This document shows, piece after piece, positions 54,006 through 64,000 of a stretch of DNA of 64,000 nt. The position numbers were made by a program, and so were the translations under genes. A model generated the notes under the pieces. The model saw nothing but the letters and a program-made list of their open reading frames with translations. It was not told the DNA's origin and ran no database searches. Source of the stretch: Neoechinorhynchus agilis (lineage: Eukaryota; Acanthocephala); assembly GCA_051530055.1 (NCBI GenBank), contig CM121341.1:1426001-1490000 (forward strand), in the 5' to 3' direction. Within the stretch, counting starts at the first letter, position 1, and every line of letters begins with the position of its first letter.

Positions 54006-55473
54006 ATGTCCACTCGTGCTGTCGGCTGCTTCACAAGCAAATTAAAAGTTTCTATTCTCGCCGCCACTTCCGCCGCAGCATTTGGACTCGTTTCTTATTA
54101 CTTTTATCTTCGTTCAAAACGAAATAGAAGTGTATTAGCTGTCTTTGCCAAATCAGTTTCTTCGGGTGAAGAAAAGTATGAACCGTTAGTAAACGGAGAT
54201 GTTGACTCGTGCCCTACTCAAAATCTATCCAACGGAAACCAGCACTCAATGATGAATTCAGGTCAATGTGTATCCAAAAGTCCGGAAAGCGGACCATCAA
54301 TCGATGAAATATTGGGATTATCTTCTGGTGAACTTAATCCGATCCTCGTAAACTCTATATCGCGCGTACTTAGCGAAGAGTTAGAGAAATTAATGACTAA
54401 CAGTGGTTATGTGTTAAACGAAAAATCAACAACCCGAATAGTTAATATTTTTATCACCCTATCGAACGTTTGTGCTTTCCGAAATTCCTTGCTTAGTATT
54501 TATAGCTCGACGATCCCTGATTTGACTGTGAAACTATTGACTTTTCTGTCCACAAAAAGGTACGCACTCCCGAATGAAGATCTATTAAGACTGAAAATAG
54601 TTTCAAAATCTCTCGTGTTCTTTGCCAATCTCTTAAGGGATTTCCCCAATGGAACAGTGGGATTCGGCCGCACTTATCTGATCAAAAAAGTGCTCAATCA
54701 AATATTTTAGGCCTGTATTGAGCATTTGTCGTTGATGTTCAATTCTGGCATCTATATTAGAAAGTGAACCCGATTGCCAAGTCAAAAAGAAATGTCTTAG
54801 GGTTGTTCTAAACTTGGCGATCTTGCCAGAAAATCATGACTTTATATTCCCCAAAATCGAATCCATTCTTCCATTTTGTTCAATGTGGACCAGCCATTCT
54901 AAAGATGAATCTCGTTTATGTCTGATATCATGGAAGATACTGGTAAATCTTTCCGGGACTAAAATGCTCTATCTACAGGGTGTTTATGAAAAAGGATTTG
55001 AGTTGCCTAAATCAAACGACGAGATTAAACTGATTGGCGATAGTTATCAGCATGAAATCGCCGAGCAAATGGTTCAACTTTATTCTAATCTCACTCATGA
55101 AGTCGTTAGACAGTCGCATAAATTAGGAACTGCTTATCTCCCTCATGCGGCTCTTGTACGACATTTGATGAACCCAAAATGTTTTGGCTTGACTATGGAA
55201 AAGTTTACTTTTTTGATGCAACAAAAATACGGGTTCCTAGATAGTTTATTGGAAATATGTGCCGATATTGCTGATTCGATCGATTTTATTAAGACATTCC
55301 GAAAAAATACTTTATGTTGGAGAGTGTTGCCCGGCGGTAGAACGGTGTCGTGTACTGGCATCAATAGCTTTAATGTTGACTATCCTGCTGATGATGAAGT
55401 TGATGATTGGAATAGTGAATCATTAGAAACATCGAATTTGGAGGATACAAAGGAAGAGATTCTGGAGGAATGA
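54006..55473 (+). CDS. Unrecognised N-terminally anchored, helical-repeat-like protein (two coding blocks)
   Basis: Block 1 (54,006-54,710) starts MSTRAVGCFTSKLKVSILAA and has one hydrophobic segment (residues about 15-33, AATSAAAFGLVSYYFYL) followed by basic RSKRNR, the layout of a signal-anchored outer mitochondrial or ER protein. Then come a Ser/Asn-rich spacer and repeated leucine-rich helices (IVNIFITLSNVCAF, LTVKLLTFLSTKRY). Block 2, read from about 54,761, continues ESEPDCQVKKKCLRVVLNLA, resembling armadillo repeats, and ends in an acidic tail (DDEVDDWNSESLETS, EEILEE) at 55,473. The two blocks are in different frames. An intron is likely near 54,650-54,760 but no GT-AG pair I tried keeps both frames open. 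The ATG directly follows GTTTTAG. Armadillo-containing outer-membrane proteins are one possibility; function unknown. Confidence 0.6.
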
Positions 55474-55915
55474 TTTTTAGAGATAGCCGTACAAAGCGAT
55501 TAAACGCAATAAATGCTCAGCTTGTGAATCTTTCTAAAATTTAAACTCGTTCAATTTTTTAAAATCTGTCATCGATTTTGTAAGTAACTTCCCGCTTCCC
55601 CCTTTTCTTGTGCGAATGTTTGATTGCTCTAACTAACACTTATCAATATCAAAAACTTCAATAGTATAGGAGAATGTCTTGCAAATTCTATTCGTTAAAT
55701 AAGAATTTTCCGATAATTTCAATGCTCCAAGATCATTATTTGCGTCAATTTTTATTGCAGTTTTAAAAATTGCTTCATCCGGCTTTCAAACTTCGTGGTT
55801 TTAAATCATACGTATCATCTTGCTTTATTCTTGAAAAGGCTTATTAAAAAATCAATATCCTATTCTCTTTAATAAGTTTGCTTATATATATCTATCATTA
55901 TCTCCATTTTTCAGA
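55474..55915. other. Intergenic AT-rich sequence
   Basis: About 440 bases after the acidic tail of the upstream gene. I see no coding signal. A TTTTTCAG at 55,908-55,915 could be an acceptor for the doubtful gene that follows. Confidence 0.4.
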
Positions 55916-56754
55916 AGGCTGCTGCACTTCCTTCCATCCTAAAGATTCTTCTAATTATAGTCGATATTTCCATATAATTTTCTGTACCTGAATAACTCGA
56001 ATTATTTAAAGAAATTACTAACCAGATATCTTCGTCGTCACATAGGTTGCAGAGGGGTAGTGAAGCGGCCACGAAGGAGAATACGGTTTTGCTAGATTCC
56101 ATCACTATGCTAAACTCAAACGATGATTCGTTGGAGACGAGTGGTGTTTTTTAAAATATTGCGAATACTTCAACAATTATTAGGGACTTGGCACCACCTT
56201 TAGAGGATATTCAGCCTAAAGTACTTTATGATTCTACAATTACTGTGGACGAGTATGATATTAGGGCTTCGATAAAACATAGCGATAAGAAACGCGAGAA
56301 CGATTCACCTTCAGTAACTACTAAGAAAGCTACGGTTGAACAAAAGGTTGAAGAAACATCTGAACGAGTAGGAAGAAGAGCAAAAGGAGGAACAAATAAC
56401 TATAAGGATATAAGGTTGACACCAACACCATCACAATCAATCAAACCTACGATTCACTTCTGTAATGATACGTTTCCCCCCCCCCCCAAGCCCTTCATTC
56501 TTTGCCGATCTGAACTCGATCCATCGTGTTATGCACTCCTCCTTCAAGGATATAAATCGCATTATTTTGATTACTGCTATGCCGGAATTCCCTGTTGCAT
56601 ATCCTGTCGCCGATTATGCACACAATTGTCACAATATTCTTCGTATCACTCAACTCTTTTCCCACTTGCATTCTGCATTTCCCAACTCAAACAACTGCTG
56701 TGCGCATTCCCTCTAAAAATCCAATTAGCCAGCGCTCACCTCTTCTTAATGTAA
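55916..56754 (+). CDS. Doubtful small multi-exon gene, unrecognised
   Basis: Coding-like pieces on the plus strand: KAAALPSILKILLIIV after the acceptor TTTTTCAG (55,915); ISSSSHRLQRGSEAATKENT then VLLDSITMLNSNDDSLETSG after the acceptor CTAACCAG (56,021); and DLAPPLEDIQPKVLYDSTIT after ATTATTAG (about 56,184), continuing through a charged stretch (SDKKRENDSP, EQKVEETSERVGRRAKGG). A run of twelve C at 56,475-56,486 lies inside the last piece. I could not connect the pieces in one frame and know no relative, so this may be a decayed gene or chance. Confidence 0.3.
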
Positions 56755-56869
56755 CCTTCAATTCAACACTCATAGCCTCCCTCTTCCTTAACACAAGATA
56801 AGAGCTCCTTACTTCAAAACTTTATTCTCTCCAAACTCAACCCAGATCTCATCGTCCCAGGATGATCCT

Positions 56870-58410
56870 TCGCATTGAACGAACATCATAGAACATCTTT
56901 CACATCCTAACAACTGTAAGTGTAAGCGATTTCCCAACTTGTTTGACTACGTGCTTCTCCACCGGCGCCCAGAAAACCATAAGGGATAACTACTGAGTCC
57001 TCCCACTTTAAACACGGTTTCCCTTTCGAAACAAGTAAAAAATTATCACTCAATGTCCACACGGATATACTACAAATCGGCATATCCAATCGTGGCTGAT
57101 CCACATCAATTCTCAAATCAAAACTTGTTCATAATATTGCTAATCTCTCCCCCACTTCTCCCTTTGAGATAATAAATCCTTTGAGATCGAAAACTTGTAT
57201 CAGTTCCTCCATTAATTTATCACCCACGACGACAATAGCAACCTCAATCTCCGCCAACACCCACAATTCAGTTCCCCATCCTATTCTAACACTCGAAGCC
57301 TTCTTCCCAAACTAGATGATGTATCACACTTCTCATCTTCTTCAGCCATCCTTCCCGGGTACTCTTCCTTCCATACATACCGCGAGGACCGTCCAGGGGG
57401 GGTCCCAATTTTAGTACTACACTCACTACCATACTCGTCATCTCGGCTTTCAGCAAAACTAAAAATCTAGAATTCATTGCAGTCCATTTCATAGCTCCTC
57501 TGAGAAACGGCCTTAGAGAATTCACAATTGCTGGCGTCTATCACCCTCCGGCCTCTCATCCTGAGTCCTCTTTGCGCCAACTTGATTCCATGATGGAGCT
57601 CATAAACTCCACAAATTCGCACCATTTCTTAATTGCAGGGGACTTCAATAATCTATTTCCTCTTCTACCCTTCTCCGAGCTGCGTCGACTTATTGACTTC
57701 CCAACTCGTCTTGACGCTCATCTCGACAAAGTGTTCACAAATATCGACGCCTATTCATCCGCCTCTAAACTCCCTCCCCCCGCGAACTCTGACCACTCTT
57801 CTGCCCTTATTACTCCCTCCACCCCACCTCAGCGTTTAAAATCACATCGCTTGCCCGTATGGGATAAATGGGATCATAACATTTACAACTTTATCAAATT
57901 GATAATTCTATGACTCACATCCTCTACTCTGACAACACTAATGACCCCTAACTGGTCATGTCCTCCCTAACCTCAATCATAAAAAATTCCTTAAGTACGG
58001 CAATAGTCAAAAATTCATTGGAATCTCCAAAATTTACCAACCATTGAAACCCCGCCATCTTGAATCTTCGTCAAAAGCAAGCATCTAAGTTCCACCTCAA
58101 TAACTCTCCAAACTTTCCCCGTTTACAAGTAGCTCCAATTAAAAATTTTTTTGCCCGCAAAAACTTTCTTTCCTCCAAAATTCGTTCAGGTGGCAATTCA
58201 ACATGGTGGCCGACCGTCAAGGACTCTTGGTCTACGCCAACCAGATCCCTTTCCTTATTTGTCTTCCACTGAATTAAACAGGTTCAAGATTCCATTAATC
58301 GAAAGCTCTGCCCTCACTCAATTTACAGTCACTGCTCAACATCAGACTCCAAACAATCTTTCACGCCCACACCTGAAACTTTTGTCAACTCTCCGATACT
58401 CCCCTTAGTT
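56870..58410 (+). mobile_element. CR1/Jockey-like LINE, endonuclease and linker fragment
   Basis: The open piece 57,572-57,913 and flanking frames read LREFTIAGVYHPP, HHFLIAGDFNNLFPLLPF, LRRLIDFPTRLDAHLDKVF and PPPANSDHSSALI: endonuclease strands with the GDFN and SDH motifs. Upstream (56,930-57,110) is FPNLFDYVLLHRRPENHKG, an earlier part of the domain. Downstream (58,150-58,260) is the linker FFARKNFLSSKIRSGGN. No RT motif is present, so the fragment is 3' truncated, and several stops interrupt it. Its base composition is C-rich compared with neighbouring DNA, as expected of foreign coding sequence on this strand. Confidence 0.65.
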
Positions 58411-59039
58411 TCATCATATGAAGTGCTACAGCATTACTTTTTTGTGGTGAGTAACAATTTAACAGTTTTGATGCCAAAGTTATTATTTTAACTCACCATT
58501 AAACTCTTTATCGGTGTATTTGGTTCACATTTTAATGACCCTAGTTGTGAAATAATCCGGAACCTTATTGATCCCGCACTCTCATTAAAGTTTGAAGGTT
58601 GAATTATACATGTTTGTTTATTGCGAAAAATTGAAGGTTGAATTATACATGTTTGTTTATTGCGAAAAATTGAAGGAATTTTATTAAATCGGATATTTCG
58701 GCACAATCTCGTGCCTTTATCAATTTTGTTTGCTGAAACTCTTGTAGCTTCGTATGTATTTTTTGTGATAAGAAGAATATAGATTTGTTTGTTATTATTC
58801 CTCAGCAAACAACCTTAATAGAGGCACAATATTATGCCGAAATATCGGACTTAGCCATAATTCTTTTAATTTTTCGGCCACAAACAAACATTCTCTTTAA
58901 AACCCATGTACAAATGATAACTGTAAATCATCTCATGTTTATCCAAAAGAGGTAATTTCTCAATGTCATTATCGGAGAAAGCAAAATCTTTTCGTTTTTT
59001 CATCAGCGCTTTTAGTGAACTGAAGCACTAGATCAATTG
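58411..59039. other. Spacer with PLE-type hammerhead relics and a 41-bp tandem duplication
   Basis: Two copies of a 41-bp unit (GAAGGTTGAATTATACATGT...) lie head to tail at about 58,592-58,674. On the minus strand at 58,680-58,735 is TTGATAAAGGCACGAGATTG then TGCCGAAATATCCG, and on the plus strand at 58,811-58,850 CTTAATAGAGGCACAATAT then TATGCCGAAATATCGG. Both have a GGCA/TGCC stem followed by GAAAT, like stem II of a PLE hammerhead, but the CTGATGA core is mutated in both. No gene is supported. Confidence 0.45.
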
Positions 59040-62000
59040 TTAAAAGTTGCGCGATGGTAGTAGACTTAGCGAAATATTATCAAAAGAAAACGAAATCAGT
59101 TGCTTATTCAATGTGAGATAATTCTGAAGTTGAGAACCCACAATTAATAAAAATTCTTGCAGCTTTTTTGCTTTTAGAACAACAGTGCATTCTCGAGCAT
59201 CCAAAGCAAAAAAGGCAACTTTCTCTGTTCGTCGATGTGACTTTGAGTTATTTTCTTTTTTAGACACTTTTTTCATTTAATTCGATTTTTACCTTTTTCA
59301 CTTTCAATGTTTTGAATTTGTTTTTCAAGCTTCCGGATTTGTTCCTCGTTCGTTGATTTTATTAGGTTATAAAACACTTTATTGATATTTTCATTGTTCT
59401 TGGAACGAATAACCTCAGAGAAAAAATCAATATCATCTTTAGACATGTCCTAAAATCAATCGATATATTTTTATGTTCGATTTCTAAATTTAAACCTTTA
59501 GATGTTTTTCTAAGAGTGGCTTAAATCGTGAATCAGAACAGGATTTTTTGTATGGGCTCCGATCAACCCCTCTTGTTCCGACCCACCTATTCATTAAGGA
59601 TCGCAATGTGCCACTCTCAGACTCATATGGACTATCTTTAACAGTTTGAACAATGGAAATATCTTTCGGTACGACTGAAACAACTGGTTTTGTTGAACTA
59701 TTGGACGTCCAAATTGTGTCATATACATCGTTCTTTATTGGTACGGATTGTAAAAGATCCAATGAAGTTCCTACTGCCGCTGATTCATCTTTATCCCGTT
59801 GTGCTTCCACAGATTCCTTCATTGGTTTTTGCTTTTCATGACCCTCTTTTTCAATGGAATTGATCAATTCATTGTTTGCAGATATAAGCAATTGGTAATA
59901 AATTTTATTTAAGCGGTCCTTGTCTTTTAGACGGATCACTTCACGAACAAATATATAATCATCGTTGCTCATTTCCTAAAGCAGCATGTTAGCACGATTC
60001 CGTAAATATTTTAATTCAATACCTTCAAGTGTTTGTCCAGTATAGGTCGAAACCGTGAATCAGAGCATGATTTCTTTAATGGATTTCGATTAATTCCTCT
60101 TGCACGAACCCACTTATGCATTAAAGAGTGTAATGTATTATTTTTTGATTCATTTGCATCTTTTTTCTCAATTGATTCTTCAATAGGATTAGCCAAGATT
60201 TTTTCTTTATTTTGTTTAACAAGCAGGATTGTATCCGCATTTATATGTTCAATCTTCGAGAGGCCCGCTAAAGGATTAGGGATTGTCTGCGAAACGTCCC
60301 GACTATTCAAAAGTAGTTCTCGTCTCAATAAATTCTCATTTCTGTCGATATTCAAGGATTCCTTTGCTATACTAGTTTTATGAATACTTTGATTTTCAAA
60401 CGACTTTATGATTTCCTCGTCAGTCGTTCTAATCAATTGGTAATATATCTGATTTTTACGATCACGAGTTTTTGACCGTATGACACCTTCTAAAAACGAC
60501 AGATCATCCTTGCTCAAATCCTAAACAGCTCACGATCTACATACTAAATTGTCTCTTACAAACTCACCTTTAAGCGCTTTTCCAGAAGTTTCCTAAATCT
60601 GAAGTCCGCACATGAAGTCTTTAATGGGTCACTGTTCAATCCTCGGGCTGCAACCCATTTTTCCATTAATTTATTCAAAGAACTGTTTTTCTTCTCGTCA
60701 AAATCCATTTTTTTTGAAAATGCGGTTTCCCATGCGATTGAGGGAATCTTCTTTCTAGACAAGCTTATGGTTTTCCTCTTCTGTTCTCCTCCTTGTTTCT
60801 GTTTCTGCATTTCTGTATATGTTCGAGTTTCATCTGGGAAAAACTTTGATTCCTTTTGCGATTTATCCTCTATTACCTTCTCTTTTGAGGCATCGGCATT
60901 TCTATGACATTCTATTTTGTAGATTAACTGTTCTATTTCTTTTTCGGGAGTTTCAAGCGATCCCAATGCAGTTTGGTTTTTTTGCGATTCGTCCTCTATT
61001 ACCTTCTCTTTTGAGGCATCGGTATTTCTATGACATTCTATTTTGTAGATTAATTGTTCTATTTCTTTTTCGGGAGTTTCAAGCGATCCCAATGCAGTTT
61101 GGTTTTTTTGCGATTCGTCCTCTATTACCTTCTCTTTTGAGGCATCGGGATTTCTATGGCATTCTATTTTGTAGATTAACTGTTCGATTTCTTTTTGAGA
61201 GGTTTCAAGCGCTCCCAATGCAGCGTTGTTTTTTCGAGCTTCTTCATTTCCATTTTCACCATGAGCTTTACCCACCTCTAAACTATCCTCACTGCTCGCA
61301 AATAACTCTTTTGCTGCTTGTGAATCAATCAGCAGAAGATCCACGTTTCCTATTTCATTTGAATAATCTTTATCATCGAACGTTTGTTCGATGTTCGAAT
61401 GCAGTAGACCTTCTTTTTCTTCGTCTGATGAGCGAGCAAGATTCTCGCCAAACGCAGATTTCTCCTTCAATTCGCGATCTTTTCCTTGATCACGTGCAAG
61501 ATCTTCTTTAGTTTTGGGACTATAATCCTGATTTGATTCCCGACCTTTCCACTGTTCTGCGCAGTCCTTCACACTAAGATACGAAAAGTCCGTATAAGTC
61601 ATTCGATCCTTTTCCACTGTCGCAAAATCGGTATTGATTATACTTTCTCTACCTACCCAGTCATCTTTCTCGTAATCTTTAAGAATTTCGTCTTCAATTG
61701 CTTCCCAAGTCTCATCTCCCACCGATATAACGGTGCAAACCCGTTCATCATCCTTCTTCGAATTTCCATCATTATCCAAATTCGTTTCTGCAAAATCATC
61801 ACCACCATCTTTTTCGATAAGTTCATCGCCTTTTCCTTGCCAATTTTCTGCGCCTAAAGCAACATTTGCATTTCCTATCACTTTCTGGTCGTTTGAAAGA
61901 AAAAATGAACCGCCACCTTCTGGATCATCACTGTGTTCGCATTTAATAATGTCTACTTGTGACAAATCATCTCTAGACTCCACTTGCTTCCTTGTATTTC

Positions 62001-63618
62001 TCCAAATCTCATCCAGTAAAATTTTCCGAGCATCAACATTATCTCCATCTACTCCCAATAAATCTTCTTTTCTTTGCGATGAATGAGGATTGAAAATTAC
62101 ACCTTTAATATCAACCGAACGTTTCATACTACTTTCTTGTGCCTTCTGGTAACAATCCAGAATCTTCACCACATTTTCAGGCTTTGAAGAATGTTCATTT
62201 TCTGGGTCATTAGATTCATTTTCACAATCCACCTCTGTCACCAAATTTACAGTTTCGCTTAATTTATTATCTTCTAATTCGGTAAATGTTTCACCATTTT
62301 CGGTCTCATCAGCATTTTTAGTTGTGCATTGAACAATCTTCACATCACTCGAGTGATCGCTCACTGTAGCTCCTAATACTTCCAATGCTTTTCGTGAAGT
62401 TACTTCTTTTAAATTCAAACAATCGGTTATCGTCACGTCTATTGTCCCGTCCTCTAAGTACTCGTTCGTACTTTCTAACCTTAGTTCAAATATTCTATAC
62501 GTTAAAGTAGGCCAAATCATCTCATTTTCCTTTATCAACAATTGAGTTTCCTGAGCTTCATCTTGAGGAACAGCTGCATCTTCGTTGCTTTTGTAATTAG
62601 ACAAATAGTCGTCTGTGCATTTGATCATCAGAATATCTTCTTCGGATTGATCTTGAACGCCTTTCCCCGTATGAAATAGTTGAGTAGCCTTATCTAATTT
62701 TGTACTCGTTTTATTAACAACTGCGCTTTTATTATCCTCTGGGTCCTGAGGTTTTATGAACGTTGTGTCACAAATACTTTTATTTCGGATCAAATGTTCG
62801 TCCCCTGTGCTTATGCATTTCGCGGGGATTTCCAGTAGCATTTCACTTTGTCTCATATTTTTTAGGTCCATATTTATTTCATCTAGAATGTCCATTGTGG
62901 ATTTATCATCGTAAAAGTAATTAGGCATTCGAACATCACGAACGAAAATCGGCTTCCTTGCGGATTTTTCTTTATGTACACGTTTCAAAGATTTATGGGT
63001 TTCGTGGTGCTTTTGTTTTACTTTGCGGTTTTCTCTTATATATACGATATCTTTGGCTCCTATAATGTCTTGTTCGACACTCACCGGCGGGATACTAACC
63101 ATTTCCCCCTCAAACGACATATTCGGTGTTTCATTGTAATTTAAAGCACTTAGAATATTTGCTATACCGTCCTTTAGTTCACTATTTACCTCATAATTGA
63201 AACATACATCTTCGCCATATAAAAGTTTTTTAGACTCACACCAACTAGCGCTCTCCATAAAGATAAAAGGTCCGTTAAAAATGCTTCCAGTGTACAGCCA
63301 AATTGGAATTTGATTGGACCTGTTTTCTTTTAATCCATCCGATACGTCTCCTGACATCATCAAAAGGAAAAACTTAAGAATTTTAACAGGTTCTTGTGTA
63401 AACGTTTGTTTCAAAACTCCCATAATACCGTTAGTTAATTCCGAAAACGTATAGGTATCCGCTCTTGACACAATCTCCGTATCCATCATAATGTCGTATA
63501 CTAATGCATATCCTGCTCCACTCATTTCATATAAATCTTTCAGTATTAACCCTAGTATTTTTCGATTTACAGACGACGAACGAGTATTTATATAAAGCTT
63601 TCTTTTAACTGCATCCAT
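59040..63618 (-). CDS. Large unrecognised protein with tandemly duplicated 3' exon modules
   Basis: Exons: A 63,618-60,568, B 60,520-60,023, C 59,975-59,496, D 59,449-59,293 and probably E from about 59,255 to 59,040. Introns A-C are 47, 47 and 46 bp with exact GT-AG ends, each at the same place (LK| before D/E-[M/L]S-x-DD). Exon A starts MDAVKRKLYINTRSSSVNRK; an in-frame TGA six bases upstream fixes the ATG. Its first ~200 residues look globular (RKILGLILKDLYEMSGAGYA, WCESKKLLYGEDVCFNYE); the rest is acidic, low complexity and helical. Exons A, B and C all end in one motif: LMxKWVxARGxNxxPxKxSC then xDxRFxxLLEKxLK. B, C and D all begin SxDDxxFxxxVIRSKxxxxx then KxxYxLI. B and C are therefore duplicated whole modules, A carries only the end, D only the beginning. 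No known domain was recognised. Confidence 0.75.
60850..61230 (-). repeat. Three 126-bp in-frame repeats in exon A of the large gene
   Basis: Each unit encodes 42 residues containing ALGSLETPEKEIEQLIYKIE then CHRNxDASKEKVIEDESQK. The units differ by a handful of bases. They are predicted coiled coil. The near identity points to recent expansion, and the length (a multiple of three) keeps the frame. Confidence 0.9.
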
Positions 63619-63654
63619 TATTCACATCCAACACTCTTCTGCAAAAGATAAACC
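63619..63654 (-). promoter_or_regulatory. 36-bp intergenic gap with splice-acceptor-like signal
   Basis: Read on the minus strand: stop TAG, then GGTTTATCTTTTGCAG, a pyrimidine-rich acceptor ending at 63,639, then 20 bases and the ATG of the large gene. There is no room for an ordinary promoter. In animals with spliced-leader trans-splicing this is what an internal operon acceptor looks like. This is inference. Confidence 0.4.
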
Positions 63655-64000
63655 CTACAAAAGAGCATGTTGATTCTGTGGTATGGATGTCACCGTTTTG
63701 AGAACAATGTTTATATCGATAAATTCCTCAATGTTTAAAGGGGGATGCAATTTTGAAAACACATAACTGCAATACAAATCAAGATTTATCTCTATTCCAT
63801 TTAATATTTTATCCAAAAGGGATTCAGGCGGATATGCGGTTGACATCGCTTTTATAGTTGAAGTCAGAAACTCGGTTGTTTTCGGAATGTCATATTGTTT
63901 TGAGATATTGCTATTAGCACGAACCTTATTCGTCCAATCTCGAATGAGGGAAGCGTAGAGGTTTTGAGCATGCAGTGATTTTCGCGAGGTTAAATCGTCT
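63655..64000 (-). CDS. 3' end of an unrecognised gene (cut by the window edge)
   Basis: Open from the window edge: DDLTSRKSLHAQNLYASLIR, then DWTNKVRANSNISKQ and LLDKILNGIEINLDLYCSYV to IPQNQHALL and TAG at 63,657-63,655. About 114 residues are visible, mostly helical, no domain recognised. Only 36 bases separate this stop from the ATG of the next gene on the same strand. It might be an upstream exon of that gene, but the in-frame TGA before the downstream ATG argues for two proteins. Confidence 0.5.
   Translation of the reverse strand, partial: DDLTSRKSLHAQNLYASLIRDWTNKVRANSNISKQYDIPKTTEFLTSTIKAMSTAYPPESLLDKILNGIEINLDLYCSYVFSKLHPPLNIEEFIDINIVLKTVTSIPQNQHALL

Noticed and set aside
54715-54760. 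A 46-bp intron (GTATTG...ATTAG) linking the two blocks of the 54-kb gene
   Set aside because: The size fits other introns here, but the splice would leave in-frame stops on both sides, so I did not use it.
60819-61511. Plus-strand 230-codon frame rich in Leu/Phe with threefold repeats
   Set aside because: It is the antisense of the 126-bp repeats in the large minus-strand gene and has no independent support.

Overview
The window looks like nuclear DNA of a small invertebrate animal. It holds single-copy eukaryotic housekeeping genes (an importin-4/Kap123-type karyopherin, the nucleoporin NUP155, a cytosolic threonyl-tRNA synthetase), very short GT-AG introns (44, 46, 47 and 47 bp measured from reading-frame continuity), and many retroelements: at least three LINE types plus several Penelope-like elements (PLEs) with GIY-YIG endonuclease domains. 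The species cannot be named from this sequence. Short introns, acceptor-like AGs just upstream of most start codons and a 36-bp gap between two same-strand genes would suit an animal with spliced-leader trans-splicing (a nematode or flatworm, for example), but this is inference.

Layout. 1-4.0 kb: a decayed LINE with a zinc-knuckle ORF1, an endonuclease, four 255-280-bp tandem repeats and an RT domain. 4.1-5.9 kb: an inverted RTE-type LINE. 5.9-7.3 kb: a dispersed repeat, split by a ~109-bp hammerhead-like insert, and a fragment of a YLDD-type LINE. 7.9-10.2 kb (minus): importin-4-like gene without its N-terminal third, with a second RTE copy (10.2-12.9 kb) directly abutting. 14.2-15.9 kb: a PLE.

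15.8-42.0 kb is an accessory block built from a multi-copy gene family encoding a protein with repeated GATA-like C-x2-C-x16-C-x2-C fingers, interleaved with PLE and LINE pieces. One copy is fully open (24,552-26,243). Others are broken or partial at 16.1-18.35, 27.05-27.37, 32.56-34.67 (minus), 39.5-40.1 (5' flank only) and 40.9-42.0 kb (minus). Two arms of 2.45 kb (15,783-18,234 and 32,563-35,016) are almost identical and inverted. Between them lies an eleven-unit tandem array (27.69-32.48 kb, about 410-477 bp per unit) in which each unit is a PLE GIY-YIG domain plus the first half of a hammerhead-like ribozyme. Complete copies of that ribozyme fold occur at 6.47, 18.74 and 27.38 kb.

42.5-64 kb is mainly a host gene region: NUP155 (minus, three exons), threonyl-tRNA synthetase (minus, four exons, with an in-frame TAA inside an otherwise colinear segment), an unrecognised membrane-anchored helical-repeat-like gene (plus), a doubtful small gene, a CR1/Jockey-like LINE 5' fragment, and a large unrecognised minus-strand gene whose 3' exons are tandem duplicates of one module. 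A further partial gene runs off the right edge.

The housekeeping genes serve nuclear transport (importin-4, NUP155) and translation (ThrRS). Nothing suggests they form a pathway together. The most unusual material is the zinc-finger family and the GIY-YIG/hammerhead array between the inverted arms.
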